A DNA stretch of 5,121 nt. Origin: JACOND01 sp051011135. Its GTDB lineage: Bacteria > Bdellovibrionota > Bdellovibrionia > Bdellovibrionales > UBA1609. The notes below the pieces were generated by a model that worked only from the letters and a program-made list of their open reading frames with translations, did not search any database and had not been told where the DNA came from. The stretch is taken from assembly GCA_051011135.1 (NCBI GenBank), contig JBPCUO010000100.1, positions 1 to 5,121 of the forward strand. The letters are read 5' to 3'. Below are positions 1 to 4,583 of this stretch, in pieces. Position 1 is the stretch's first letter. The number at the start of each line of letters is the position of its first letter. The translations under genes were made by a program, and so were the position numbers.

Positions 1-208
1 TGTCTTTAAGGATGCTATATAAATACAACCTCTTCTTCTCTGCTCTCATGTAATATGCTTGAGAGTGGGCGGCTTGGCTTTGCTCTCTCTTGTACCAATC
101 TCTATATAAATCAACATCATTCTCTAACATTGCTTTAACTTCTAATAGGTCAACTACTGTATCAACCAATTCACTCTTATCCATTTTCTCTAATAAATAT
201 TTACTCAT
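1..208 (-). CDS. Hypothetical charged helical protein, 3' end cut by window edge
   Basis: The frame opens with ATG at 208-206 and runs off the left edge without a stop, giving at least 69 residues (begins MSKYLLEKMDKSELVD). It is rich in Glu, Lys, Leu and Tyr, with stretches such as LLEVKAMLENDVDLYRDWYK and AEKKRLYLYS that suggest long amphipathic helices or a coiled coil. There is no signal peptide or membrane segment. It starts six bases after the stop of the 46-aa gene, behind an A-rich leader (TAAAATAAAATAAG), the usual Bacteroidota-type start context. I do not recognise a family. The gene is the last of the leftward run visible here and is probably co-transcribed with it. Confidence 0.75.
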   Translation of the reverse strand, partial: MSKYLLEKMDKSELVDTVVDLLEVKAMLENDVDLYRDWYKREQSQAAHSQAYYMRAEKKRLYLYSILKD

Positions 209-214
209 CTTATT

Positions 215-355
215 TTATTTTAAATCATCAATTATCTCATCTCTCTTACCTTCGCAGTAAGCTAACAAATCCTCTTTGCTTATGTGTCCTATCTCTAGGA
301 TTCTATCTAAGGCATCAATCCATCCTTTCTGATATGCATGATATTCACCCTGCAT
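215..355 (-). CDS. Small hypothetical protein, 46 aa
   Basis: Complete frame from ATG at 355-353 to TAA at 217-215, product MQGEYHAYQKGWIDALDRIL... ending DEIIDDLK. An in-frame stop lies 15 bases upstream of the ATG, so this is the first possible start. The ATG lies inside the last codons of the 48-aa gene, with an 11-base overlap (ATGCAGGGTGA), which suggests translational coupling. The product is soluble, with likely helices (GWIDALDRILEIG and SKEDLLAYCEG) and one Cys. Function is unknown. The support is its tight fit between neighbours and codon use like theirs. Confidence 0.65.
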   Translation of the reverse strand: MQGEYHAYQKGWIDALDRILEIGHISKEDLLAYCEGKRDEIIDDLK

Positions 356-491
356 TTCTATACTCTTTTAAGGTCATCATGTATTCAAAGTCATCATCAT
401 CAACGTCATAATTGTTCATAATGTAATGTATGTTGCCTTCATTGGCATCATATATTTGCTCTATCGTTTCCATTCTTGGTGCTATTGTCAT
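345..491 (-). CDS. Small acidic hypothetical protein, 48 aa
   Basis: Complete frame from ATG at 491-489 to TGA at 347-345. The product begins MTIAPRMETIEQIYDANEG and carries an acidic run (DVDDDDFEYMM) near residues 29-39. A second in-frame Met at residue 7 (MET IEQ) is an alternative start. The first ATG sits one base after the TAA of the 131-aa HExxH gene (TAATATG), so ribosomes finishing that gene could re-initiate here. The 3' end overlaps the next gene by 11 bases. No family, signal peptide or membrane segment is recognised. Confidence 0.65.
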   Translation of the reverse strand: MTIAPRMETIEQIYDANEGNIHYIMNNYDVDDDDFEYMMTLKEYRNAG

Positions 492-492
492 A

Positions 493-888
493 TTATATTA
501 GATTTAAAATTTCGTGTTCTCTTCCGTATGCCTCAACCTCGTAGGGATGAGTTAAATAATCATGTCCATGATATTTATAGTATCTCTTAAACCATGCGGG
601 ACTTTGATGATAATGGATAAACTCATGATAAACCAACTTAGCATAGTGTTCAGCACATGCGCTACTGTCGTCAAATCCTTGATAAGTTATCTCCATCTCA
701 TTTAAGTCGTGACAAAAATATCCACCCATCAACTCGTCTTCATTGTAATTAAAATCAAGTGATGGATACTCACTCTGATACTTACTCAAACCTAGATGGC
801 TCTTGCACTTATCAAAGATGTTTCTAATGTAGCATTCAAATTGCTTTACCCTAATGTCTCTCATTGGGTCATCATTTAGTTTACCCAT
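493..888 (-). CDS. Putative cytoplasmic zinc metallopeptidase (HExxH, gluzincin- or SprT-like)
   Basis: This 131-aa protein carries an HExxH zinc-binding motif, YHEFIH, at about residues 87-92 (H88, E89, H92). About 25 residues later comes HPYEVEAYGREHE, with E117 and E119 as candidates for a third metal ligand. An HExxH followed by a Glu-containing E-x-E-A helix is the arrangement known for gluzincin, SprT and related small phage or accessory zincins; the specific family is not certain. There is no signal peptide or membrane segment, so it should act in the cytoplasm or after lysis. Four Cys (C19, C28, C59, C78) lie outside the motif. The start overlaps the end of the 83-aa lipoprotein gene by 8 bases (ATGGGTAA), implying coupled synthesis. 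Proteolytic activity and substrate are inferred, not shown; it could be a non-catalytic metal-binding domain. Confidence 0.8.
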   Translation of the reverse strand: MGKLNDDPMRDIRVKQFECYIRNIFDKCKSHLGLSKYQSEYPSLDFNYNEDELMGGYFCHDLNEMEITYQGFDDSSACAEHYAKLVYHEFIHYHQSPAWFKRYYKYHGHDYLTHPYEVEAYGREHEILNLI

Positions 889-1132
889 TTAATTCACATG
901 TGTTTTTAAATGCATTATACTCTTCTCCCGCTAATCCTAAGACGATTACAAGCCCGTTATCAAACTCTTGCACTACAACTGGTAGCTTGATGTCGGGATA
1001 CTCGTTAATCGCTCTGTCTTCTACTCTAATCTCCTTTGATTTAAAGCAAATTAATCCATCATCATCTCCAGTTGGTTTGGTACATGATGCGATTGTTAAT
1101 CCTAATGTTAATACTAATATTAAATTTCTCAT
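881..1132 (-). CDS. Small predicted lipoprotein, 83 aa
   Basis: The N-terminus MRNLILVLTLGLTIASC is a type II (lipoprotein) signal peptide: a basic start, a hydrophobic stretch and the lipobox I-A-S-C with Cys17 as lipidation site. The mature part starts CTKPTGDDDG; acidic residues soon after the Cys are a feature of surface-export signals described for Bacteroidota lipoproteins, though the fit here is loose. Two other Cys (C29 and C79) could pair in a disulfide. The remaining sequence (VEDRAINEYPDIKLPVVV, LVIVLGLAGEEYNAF) matches no family I know. Its signal closely resembles that of the 136-aa metzincin-like lipoprotein (both end ASCTK). The leader is A-rich (CTAAAAAACAATAATAATG), a loose version of the motif seen elsewhere. 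The gene overlaps the HExxH gene downstream by 8 bases, so it may be a partner or inhibitor of that protein, which is speculation. Confidence 0.85.
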   Translation of the reverse strand: MRNLILVLTLGLTIASCTKPTGDDDGLICFKSKEIRVEDRAINEYPDIKLPVVVQEFDNGLVIVLGLAGEEYNAFKNTCELNG

Positions 1133-1134
1133 TA

Positions 1135-1311
1135 TTATTGTTTTTTAGTTATTGTTATTCCTCTCTTAGTTCCTCCAAATAAGCTTTTGTAAGCAAATTC
1201 GTAGCCCTCCTCTAATTGCCATGTCAGATTCTTTGGCTTTAATCCTCCATGCTGACCAGTAAATTTGTTCAGCATGTATTGATATATCTCTTTCTTCGTT
1301 GGCTTCTCCAT
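1135..1311 (-). CDS. Small hypothetical protein, 58 aa
   Basis: Complete frame from ATG at 1311-1309 to TAA at 1137-1135, product MEKPTKKEIYQYMLNKFTG... ending RGITITKKQ. The ATG shares one base with the stop of the preceding 112-aa gene (TAATG), and only two bases separate its stop from the next ATG. This back-to-back fit is the main evidence that it is real. It is basic, unlike its acidic upstream neighbours, with a Gly-rich centre (TGQHGGLKPKNLTW) and a Trp/Tyr/Phe-rich second half (WQLEEGYEFAYKSLFGG). There is no signal peptide or membrane segment. I do not recognise it. Confidence 0.7.
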   Translation of the reverse strand: MEKPTKKEIYQYMLNKFTGQHGGLKPKNLTWQLEEGYEFAYKSLFGGTKRGITITKKQ

Positions 1312-1649
1312 TAGCAGTATGTATATGTTGGTTTGTGATTTGCCACGAGGATAGTGGCTAGTTTATAGTCCTCAAGATTCTTGTTGGCTCTGTTGATGTC
1401 TTTAATCTCTTTCTCCCATCCATCATTCCAACCTTCTACATTATAATCTTCAGCTGTAAACTCCTCTACAAAGTTATTAATCTCTTCATAGACTCCTTCA
1501 CACTCATACAATAGAGCGTCATGCTCTGCGTCCCATACATCATTTGACTCATCCTTGTAACAAAAGTCATAAAGCTCATGCAAATCGTTGTATGCTTGTT
1601 TTAAATCCTTGTATAATTGTTGTGCTACTTGTTTTTTATCTTTACTCAT
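1311..1649 (-). CDS. Acidic hypothetical protein, 112 aa
   Basis: I place the start at the ATG giving MSKDKKQVAQQ (1649-1647), not at the in-frame ATG six codons upstream. The chosen ATG overlaps the stop of the 111-aa gene in the compact form ATGAGTAA and follows an A-rich leader (AACAAGAAGACA). The product has about 26 Asp/Glu against 12 Lys/Arg. It looks largely helical in the first half (QLYKDLKQAYNDLHELYDF), is Trp-rich around residues 74-78 (GWNDGW), and has a more neutral C-terminal tail (LATILVANHKPTYTYC). No known family is recognised. Together with the acidic 111-aa protein just upstream it forms an overlapping pair. Confidence 0.8.
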   Translation of the reverse strand: MSKDKKQVAQQLYKDLKQAYNDLHELYDFCYKDESNDVWDAEHDALLYECEGVYEEINNFVEEFTAEDYNVEGWNDGWEKEIKDINRANKNLEDYKLATILVANHKPTYTYC

Positions 1650-1977
1650 TGTCTTCTTGTTTATCATTAATATAAAAATTCACATTACTATCAAAATGGC
1701 TTTGAGCCACATCTCTATCATCATAAATCATTCGGTCAACCTCTTCGTATTCATGCTCATTAGCATCAACATCATCAGCAAAGTTATACCAACAATCTAG
1801 TTCATCAAGCATTAGTTCAGTGCAATCAAGCTCAAGCAGTAATACCTCAAAGCCTAAGCTCTCTTCCTCATAACTCCAAAGCTCTCTTACTAGTACTTCA
1901 TACTTGCTTGGTTCATCTTCAATATTCCATGGCGCTCTACTATCGTATTGCGCTCCTGCGGGTAAATTATCGTTCAT
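1642..1977 (-). CDS. Strongly acidic protein with N-terminal PAGAxxDxxAPWN motif, 111 aa
   Basis: The frame starts MNDNLPAGAQYDSRAPWN. From memory, a short LPAGA-x2-D-x2-APWN-type N-terminus recurs in small phage-encoded proteins of otherwise unknown role; this is recollection, not a search result. The product has about 33 Asp/Glu and only 6 Lys/Arg among 111 residues, with the charge spread over the whole chain and increasing toward the C-terminus (NEHEYEEVDRMIYDDRDV). Such a charge pattern would suit a DNA- or RNA-mimic or a binder of basic proteins, but that is inference. The start is set by the leader TAAAACAACAAC at 1981-1992, which lies inside the coding end of the metzincin-like gene; the two genes overlap by 11 bases. 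There is no signal peptide or membrane segment. Confidence 0.8.
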   Translation of the reverse strand: MNDNLPAGAQYDSRAPWNIEDEPSKYEVLVRELWSYEEESLGFEVLLLELDCTELMLDELDCWYNFADDVDANEHEYEEVDRMIYDDRDVAQSHFDSNVNFYINDKQEDNE

Positions 1978-2377
1978 TCTGTTGTTGTTTTATTAAGTTA
2001 AAATATTCTTCTTTGTCTCTCAATACTGTACTTGCAAAGCCACCAAATGTCATGATTGGTGTTACATCATGACCTAGACCCAAAGCGTGTCCAATCTCAT
2101 GGTATACTGTGTTGATGTTAATGTCGCTGCCTTTCCAGTATATTGAGTTGATAACTATTCTATCTCCTGCATAATATCCTGCAATGCCCTCTTGAGTCTC
2201 TTTAAACTCAAATGTAATGTAATCAATAATACTAGGGTCAACGCCGTTGTTTATTGCATCACTCTCCCATAACAATATCGCCTCCTCCATTGTTGTGTTA
2301 CTAACGTCGTAGACGCTCTCTTTTGTACATGACGCTAATCCAATCATCATGGTTAATCCTAATATAATTTTATTCAT
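1967..2377 (-). CDS. Putative matrixin-like metzincin lipoprotein
   Basis: A type II signal peptide, MNKIILGLTMMIGLASC, ends in a lipobox with Cys17, so the mature protein should be anchored in the envelope. At residues 93-103 is a full metzincin zinc signature, HEIGHALGLGH (H93, E94, H97, G100, H103), followed by D104. Six residues after the last zinc His is M109 in TPIMTFGG, a good candidate for the Met-turn. The preceding strand-like GYYAGDRIVINS also resembles matrixin catalytic domains (family M10). At 136 aa it is just a minimal catalytic domain, with no propeptide or C-terminal domain visible. The start ATG follows AAGGAGG directly with no spacer, too close for ordinary Shine-Dalgarno use. 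The gene begins a new group after a 68-bp gap. Its last codons (QQQ) are formed by the leader of the next gene. The fold is well supported; the substrate is unknown. Confidence 0.9.
   Translation of the reverse strand: MNKIILGLTMMIGLASCTKESVYDVSNTTMEEAILLWESDAINNGVDPSIIDYITFEFKETQEGIAGYYAGDRIVINSIYWKGSDININTVYHEIGHALGLGHDVTPIMTFGGFASTVLRDKEEYFNLIKQQQNER
1981..1992 (-). promoter_or_regulatory. CAA-repeat translation leader (111-aa gene)
   Basis: TAAAACAACAAC on the minus strand, three bases (AGA) before the ATG. It lies inside the last codons of the metzincin-like gene, where it is read as I-K-Q-Q-Q. Confidence 0.6.
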
Positions 2378-2445
2378 CCTCCTTCTTGTTTAAATATGTT
2401 AATAATTGTGCCCAATAGCTACAAGTGTAGCAAAATAGTAAAAAC
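2378..2445 (-). promoter_or_regulatory. Gap with small hairpin and possible promoter before the metzincin gene
   Basis: This 68-bp gap is the longest between genes from position 1 to 4331, so it probably holds signals. On the minus strand it contains a perfect inverted repeat GCTAC-ACTT-GTAGC (2418-2431). This is followed by TTGGGC (2415-2410), the hexamer also found in the duplicated promoter-like element near 4400 and 4650. The matching second half of that element is not present. The hairpin could end transcription from upstream or be an operator; its stem is only 5 bp and no clean U-tract follows. The promoter call is tentative. Confidence 0.35.
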
Positions 2446-2622
2446 TTACAAATCATACTTCTTAATGTAATCAAGTACGCCTCTTAAACTAAATGCTCCT
2501 ATTGTTACAATGCCTGCGCTTAGTACCATGATATATGGTAATGCTAGTTCACTCTCAATAGTTACCAAAAAACTTGGTAGGTCAATAAATACTGTGCTTA
2601 ATATGTTCTTAAATTCTTCCAT
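2446..2622 (-). CDS. Small single-pass membrane protein, 58 aa
   Basis: Complete frame from ATG at 2622-2620 to TAA at 2448-2446, beginning MEEFKNILSTVFIDLP. Residues about 27-48 (LALPYIMVLSAGIVTIGAFSL) form one clear membrane segment, followed by a short charged tail (RGVLDYIKKYDL). An acidic amphipathic N-terminus precedes it. The ATG lies inside the end of the 86-aa gene with a 14-base overlap, so translation is probably coupled. It is the last gene before a 68-bp gap. Small membrane proteins of this size in phage genomes include holins and exclusion proteins, but nothing here decides between such roles. Confidence 0.75.
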   Translation of the reverse strand: MEEFKNILSTVFIDLPSFLVTIESELALPYIMVLSAGIVTIGAFSLRGVLDYIKKYDL

Positions 2623-2869
2623 TTCTATAAATTGTGTTAATGTCTGCTATATCTTTATTCACTTGTTTTAAGATGTCAATCACCTCTTGGGCTTTTTGTT
2701 CCCATCCTTCAAGCTTTCTAACGCCATTTAAGGTGCCGTCAACGATTCTATTTGTGTACTTGGATACCAATAGGTCAGTTGATAAATTATTGTCTTGTCT
2801 CGTCTTGTAAAGTTGATTCAATTCAATCTCGTAATACTCTCCTTTTACTAATTTAATTACTGTGCTCAT
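2609..2869 (-). CDS. Hypothetical protein, 86 aa
   Basis: I take ATG at 2869-2867 (MSTVIKLVKGEYYEIELNQ) as the start rather than an in-frame ATG 28 codons upstream. The longer version would overlap the 189-aa gene by 71 bases, and its extra part would encode the leader motif as NNNN. The leader TAAAAACAACAAC (2873-2885) ends three bases from the chosen ATG, and its first TAA is the stop of the previous gene. The product looks like an N-terminal beta-rich part (VIKLVKGEYYEIELN) and a C-terminal helix (EQKAQEVIDILKQVNKDIAD). There is no signal or membrane segment. The family is unrecognised. Confidence 0.8.
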   Translation of the reverse strand: MSTVIKLVKGEYYEIELNQLYKTRQDNNLSTDLLVSKYTNRIVDGTLNGVRKLEGWEQKAQEVIDILKQVNKDIADINTIYRNGRI

Positions 2870-2872
2870 ATT

Positions 2873-2885
2873 GTTGTTGTTTTTA
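2873..2885 (-). promoter_or_regulatory. CAA-repeat translation leader (86-aa gene)
   Basis: TAAAAACAACAAC read on the minus strand, three bases before the ATG. The first TAA doubles as the stop codon of the 189-aa gene. Confidence 0.6.
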
Positions 2886-3452
2886 GTGTTTGTGATTTTG
2901 GTGTTCTCCGTAGTATACGTTATCAAATGCCTCTTGAATAGCATCTTCAACATAGTTGATATTGTTGTCAGCTTTACTAAGTGAGCGACTCATCAACTTG
3001 CCATCCTCCATGTGATGTTCATAGTTAAATACATCATGCATCAACTCATGGTATACTGTCGATTTTAAGGCGCTAAACGTTAAGCTAGCCATCTTATCTT
3101 TGTTAATTAATACTAAGACTTCATTATCATTATACATGCCCGTAGCAAGCCCTATAATGCGTTCGCTAATCTTACGCTCATCAGTAGGCTTTCCCCATGC
3201 GTCATCCAATATAGTGTAATCAAAGGCGTAAACCTCAATAGTACTAAAGTCTAAATCAATGTCTAATTGGTCTTTAACGTCCTTAACAAATTGATGCGCT
3301 ATTGCATCTAATTCTCTATCGTATTCAGCGTAATATCTAAATGCCTCTAATTGCTCATCAGTATAGATAGGCTCTTTAGGTGGGTTGTATGTTGTTGTCT
3401 GTGCATTCAAATAAAAGCTGAATAATACTAATCCTAAAAATAATCTTCTCAT
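2883..3452 (-). CDS. Putative secreted zinc metallopeptidase (HExxHxxxxxxH type)
   Basis: The N-terminus MRRLFLGLVLFSFYLNAQ is a cleavable signal peptide with the L-N-A-Q end often seen in Bacteroidota exported proteins, so the 171-residue mature part should be periplasmic or secreted. At residues 135-139 is HELMH within STVYHELMHDVFNYEHH; H146, seven residues after the second His, is a likely third ligand, and H147 or E145 are alternatives. M154 (GKLMS) may act as a Met-turn-like residue. HELxHDV...H...LM patterns occur in small Bacteroidota metallopeptidase-like proteins, to my recollection. This is distinct from the HEIGHALGLGH protein, whose third His lies at +6. The N-terminal half (residues 30-110) has no motif I know. 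The start is fixed by a leader at 3456-3467 and a 4-base ATGA overlap with the 43-aa gene. The His-rich end (GEHQNHKH) may bind metal. Substrate unknown. Confidence 0.85.
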   Translation of the reverse strand: MRRLFLGLVLFSFYLNAQTTTYNPPKEPIYTDEQLEAFRYYAEYDRELDAIAHQFVKDVKDQLDIDLDFSTIEVYAFDYTILDDAWGKPTDERKISERIIGLATGMYNDNEVLVLINKDKMASLTFSALKSTVYHELMHDVFNYEHHMEDGKLMSRSLSKADNNINYVEDAIQEAFDNVYYGEHQNHKH

Positions 3453-3580
3453 TCTGTTGTTGTTTTAATTGTTGTTATAACTCTCGTTGTCTCTATTAGT
3501 TTAGGACTTATATTACTATTGTCAATGATACCATTGAACAAGCAAATGCCTACTAAAATAAGGTAAATTGTGTATCTCAT
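3449..3580 (-). CDS. Small hydrophobic peptide, 43 aa
   Basis: Frame from ATG at 3580-3578 to TGA at 3451-3449, beginning MRYTIYLILVGICLFNG. Residues 4-19 form a hydrophobic segment that could be a signal peptide or membrane anchor, followed by a polar tail (DNSNISPKLIETTRV). A full leader, TAAAACAACAAC (3584-3595), precedes the ATG, which is the main evidence for translation. The stop overlaps the next start as ATGA. The C-terminal KTTTE is encoded by the leader of the downstream 189-aa gene. Function unknown; it could be a small secreted or membrane partner of the metallopeptidase encoded next, which is only inference from the overlap. Confidence 0.7.
   Translation of the reverse strand: MRYTIYLILVGICLFNGIIDNSNISPKLIETTRVITTIKTTTE
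3456..3467 (-). promoter_or_regulatory. CAA-repeat translation leader (189-aa gene)
   Basis: TAAAACAACAAC on the minus strand, three bases before the ATG. It lies inside the coding end of the 43-aa gene, where it is read as K-T-T-T. Confidence 0.6.
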
Positions 3581-3583
3581 TGT

Positions 3584-3595
3584 GTTGTTGTTTTA
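3584..3595 (-). promoter_or_regulatory. CAA-repeat translation leader (43-aa gene)
   Basis: TAAAACAACAAC on the minus strand, three bases (ACA) before the ATG, in a true intergenic gap after the 64-aa gene. Confidence 0.6.
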
Positions 3596-3601
3596 TGGTT
3601 A

Positions 3602-3796
3602 TTAAATTCTGGCTTTCCCAGTTAATTTTGTTATCTCTTGTCTGCAAAGGTCTCTTCGCTCCATGTTCATAAATAACATGTCATGGATAAAATCCCTGTC
3701 GCCTTCGCCATTCAATAGCTTAGCCTCACAAATATCCATCTTCTTTTGTGCATCCTCAATGATGCGTCCTAATTCATTTATTCTTTTAATGTCCAT
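3602..3796 (-). CDS. Small hypothetical helical protein, 64 aa
   Basis: Frame from ATG at 3796-3794, beginning MDIKRINELGRIIEDAQKK, to a TAA at 3604-3602. The sequence is strongly helical and charged, with hydrophobic positions spaced as in a short helical hairpin: one helix over residues 3-27, a turn at NGEGD (29-33), and a second helix over about 34-59. There is no signal or membrane segment. It has the most complete leader in the window (TAAAACAACAACAAC directly against the ATG), so it is probably well translated. The family is unknown; a dimerising helical hairpin is a reasonable guess. Confidence 0.8.
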   Translation of the reverse strand: MDIKRINELGRIIEDAQKKMDICEAKLLNGEGDRDFIHDMLFMNMERRDLCRQEITKLTGKARI

Positions 3797-3811
3797 GTTG
3801 TTGTTGTTTTA
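3797..3811 (-). promoter_or_regulatory. CAA-repeat translation leader (64-aa gene)
   Basis: TAAAACAACAACAAC on the minus strand, ending directly at the ATG. The first TAA is the stop codon of the 32-aa gene. Confidence 0.6.
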
Positions 3812-3907
3812 TAAGTTTATTAATGTGTGTATTACTATTAATAAAACAATAGCTAAAGCGAATATTTTACCCTCTAGCTTTGTTTCATATTTATTACCTC
3901 TATTCAT
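3809..3907 (-). CDS. Very small single-pass membrane protein, 32 aa
   Basis: Frame from ATG at 3907-3905 to TAA at 3811-3809, giving MNRGNKYETKLEGK followed by a hydrophobic segment FALAIVLLIVIHTLINL that runs to the C-terminus. A charged, polar N-terminus and one membrane segment fit an N-in tail-anchored micropeptide. It starts four bases after the stop of the 139-aa gene behind a degenerate A-rich leader (TAAACAATTAATAAC), and its stop is part of the leader of the next gene. It is short, so chance is possible, but it fills the gap exactly and has a clear membrane segment. Function unknown. Confidence 0.6.
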   Translation of the reverse strand: MNRGNKYETKLEGKIFALAIVLLIVIHTLINL

Positions 3908-3911
3908 GTTA

Positions 3912-4331
3912 TTAATTGTTTAATTCTACTTCAAAATAGTCTAGTAACAATGCATCAACTACATCATAAACTGTCCCATTTTCTATTACATATTCATAAG
4001 ATGCAACAAAGCCTAGTGTTTCAGCATTATTAATTTCAATGCCTAAAATGTTGTTGTCATAACCTGCCCAATATCCTAATCCTAAAGCTATTTCAAGCCC
4101 GTTAGCGTATCCAATTACATCTAATGTAGTTATTAGCCTATCATTCAATTCATCAATCCATTCATCTCTTAAATCATTCCAAAAGTCTTCATAAACCTCT
4201 TCATGGTTCTTACCTTTAAAATATATAAATGCATTATTCTTAACTCTTTCTACATCTACAAAGCTAATTAGTTCTCTTTGTAATTTACTCTTTAATTCAT
4301 TCTTAATTGTGTATTCGTGTCTTGTTCTCAT
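3912..4331 (-). CDS. Hypothetical protein, 139 aa
   Basis: Frame from ATG at 4331-4329, beginning MRTRHEYTIKNELKSKLQREL, to TAA at 3914-3912. The leader TAAAACAACAAC (4335-4346) lies three bases upstream, and a promoter-like element lies 33 bases further upstream of the ATG. The first half is charged and probably helical (KNHEEVYEDFWNDLRDEWIDEL). The second half is Gly- and aromatic-rich (GLEIALGLGYWAGYDNN), followed by an acidic tail (DVVDALLLDYFEVELNN). There is no signal peptide or zinc motif, and no family is recognised. As the first gene after a promoter copy it heads the long leftward run. Confidence 0.85.
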   Translation of the reverse strand: MRTRHEYTIKNELKSKLQRELISFVDVERVKNNAFIYFKGKNHEEVYEDFWNDLRDEWIDELNDRLITTLDVIGYANGLEIALGLGYWAGYDNNILGIEINNAETLGFVASYEYVIENGTVYDVVDALLLDYFEVELNN

Positions 4332-4334
4332 ATT

Positions 4335-4346
4335 GTTGTTGTTTTA
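4335..4346 (-). promoter_or_regulatory. CAA-repeat translation leader (139-aa gene)
   Basis: TAAAACAACAAC on the minus strand, three bases (AAT) before the ATG. It sits between the promoter-like element and the gene, so it would lie in the 5' untranslated part of the message. Confidence 0.65.
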
Positions 4347-4364
4347 ATTGTTAATACTTGTCTT

Positions 4365-4403
4365 CATATAATAGTAGTAAGGCATTTTATTCCTAGCCCA
4401 ACT
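4365..4403 (-). promoter_or_regulatory. Promoter-like element, copy 1 (139-aa gene)
   Basis: On the minus strand: AGTTGGGCT, 13 variable bases, then CTTACTACTATTATATG. A second copy at 4618-4656 has the same 9-base and 17-base blocks, the same 13-base spacing and different bases between. This element ends 33 bases before the ATG of the 139-aa gene, and the other copy ends 34 bases before its gene. Two conserved blocks at fixed distance from each other and from the start fit a promoter with -35-like and -10-like parts (TTGGGC and TATTAT or TACTAC). It does not match the classic Bacteroidota TTG/TAnnTTTG pair well, so a phage-specific or activator-dependent promoter is possible. Confidence 0.65.
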
Positions 4404-4412
4404 ATTCTAAAA

Positions 4413-4426
4413 TTATTTTAAAATAA
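4413..4426. repeat. Perfect 14-bp AT palindrome at the 3' end of the 56-aa gene
   Basis: TTATTTTAAAATAA is its own reverse complement. It includes the stop codon of the 56-aa gene and lies just before promoter copy 1. It could form a weak hairpin or be a binding site. Being only A and T, it may also be chance, and it is too weak to call a terminator. Confidence 0.3.
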
Positions 4427-4583
4427 CATTAGATTTGCTTGTTCTTCTTCGGTCTTTACTATTAACTAGTTTACCAAACGTGTCAACCGTTTTAGCAGTC
4501 CTTAGTTCAAATAATAAATCTAAATCATTACTTGTATCAATTCCTAAATCAATCTTTCTTAAAATGCTTTGTATTGTGCTCAT
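4413..4583 (-). CDS. Small hypothetical protein, 56 aa
   Basis: I place the start at the ATG of MSTIQSILRKIDLGID (4583-4581). An in-frame ATG 36 codons upstream exists, but the added part would be encoded by the promoter-like element (4618-4656) and the leader (read as NNNN). The chosen ATG follows TAATAACAACAAC directly. The product has a helical, Leu-rich first half (DTSNDLDLLFELRTAK) and a basic tail (NSKDRRRTSKSNVILK), which could contact nucleic acid. It has its own promoter copy and is the first gene of the leftward block, a place where small regulators are often encoded. No family is recognised. Confidence 0.7.
   Translation of the reverse strand: MSTIQSILRKIDLGIDTSNDLDLLFELRTAKTVDTFGKLVNSKDRRRTSKSNVILK

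Noticed and set aside
864..1148. Plus-strand open frame of 94 codons opposite the 83-aa lipoprotein gene
   Set aside because: It lies opposite a gene with a clear lipoprotein signal and leader, has no A-rich leader of its own, and is a mirror effect of AT-rich coding sequence.
1588..1800. Plus-strand frame of 70 codons with Ile/Leu/Phe-rich sequence
   Set aside because: Its hydrophobic look comes from reading the reverse of Asp/Glu/Lys/Asn-rich codons in the acidic pair; it has no leader.
2870..2953. N-terminal extension of the 86-aa protein
   Set aside because: It overlaps the end of the 189-aa gene by 71 bases and would encode the leader as NNNN.
3663..3923. Plus-strand frame of 86 codons resembling a membrane protein
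   Set aside because: It lies opposite the 64-aa and 32-aa genes, both of which fit the leftward run; no start signal is seen.
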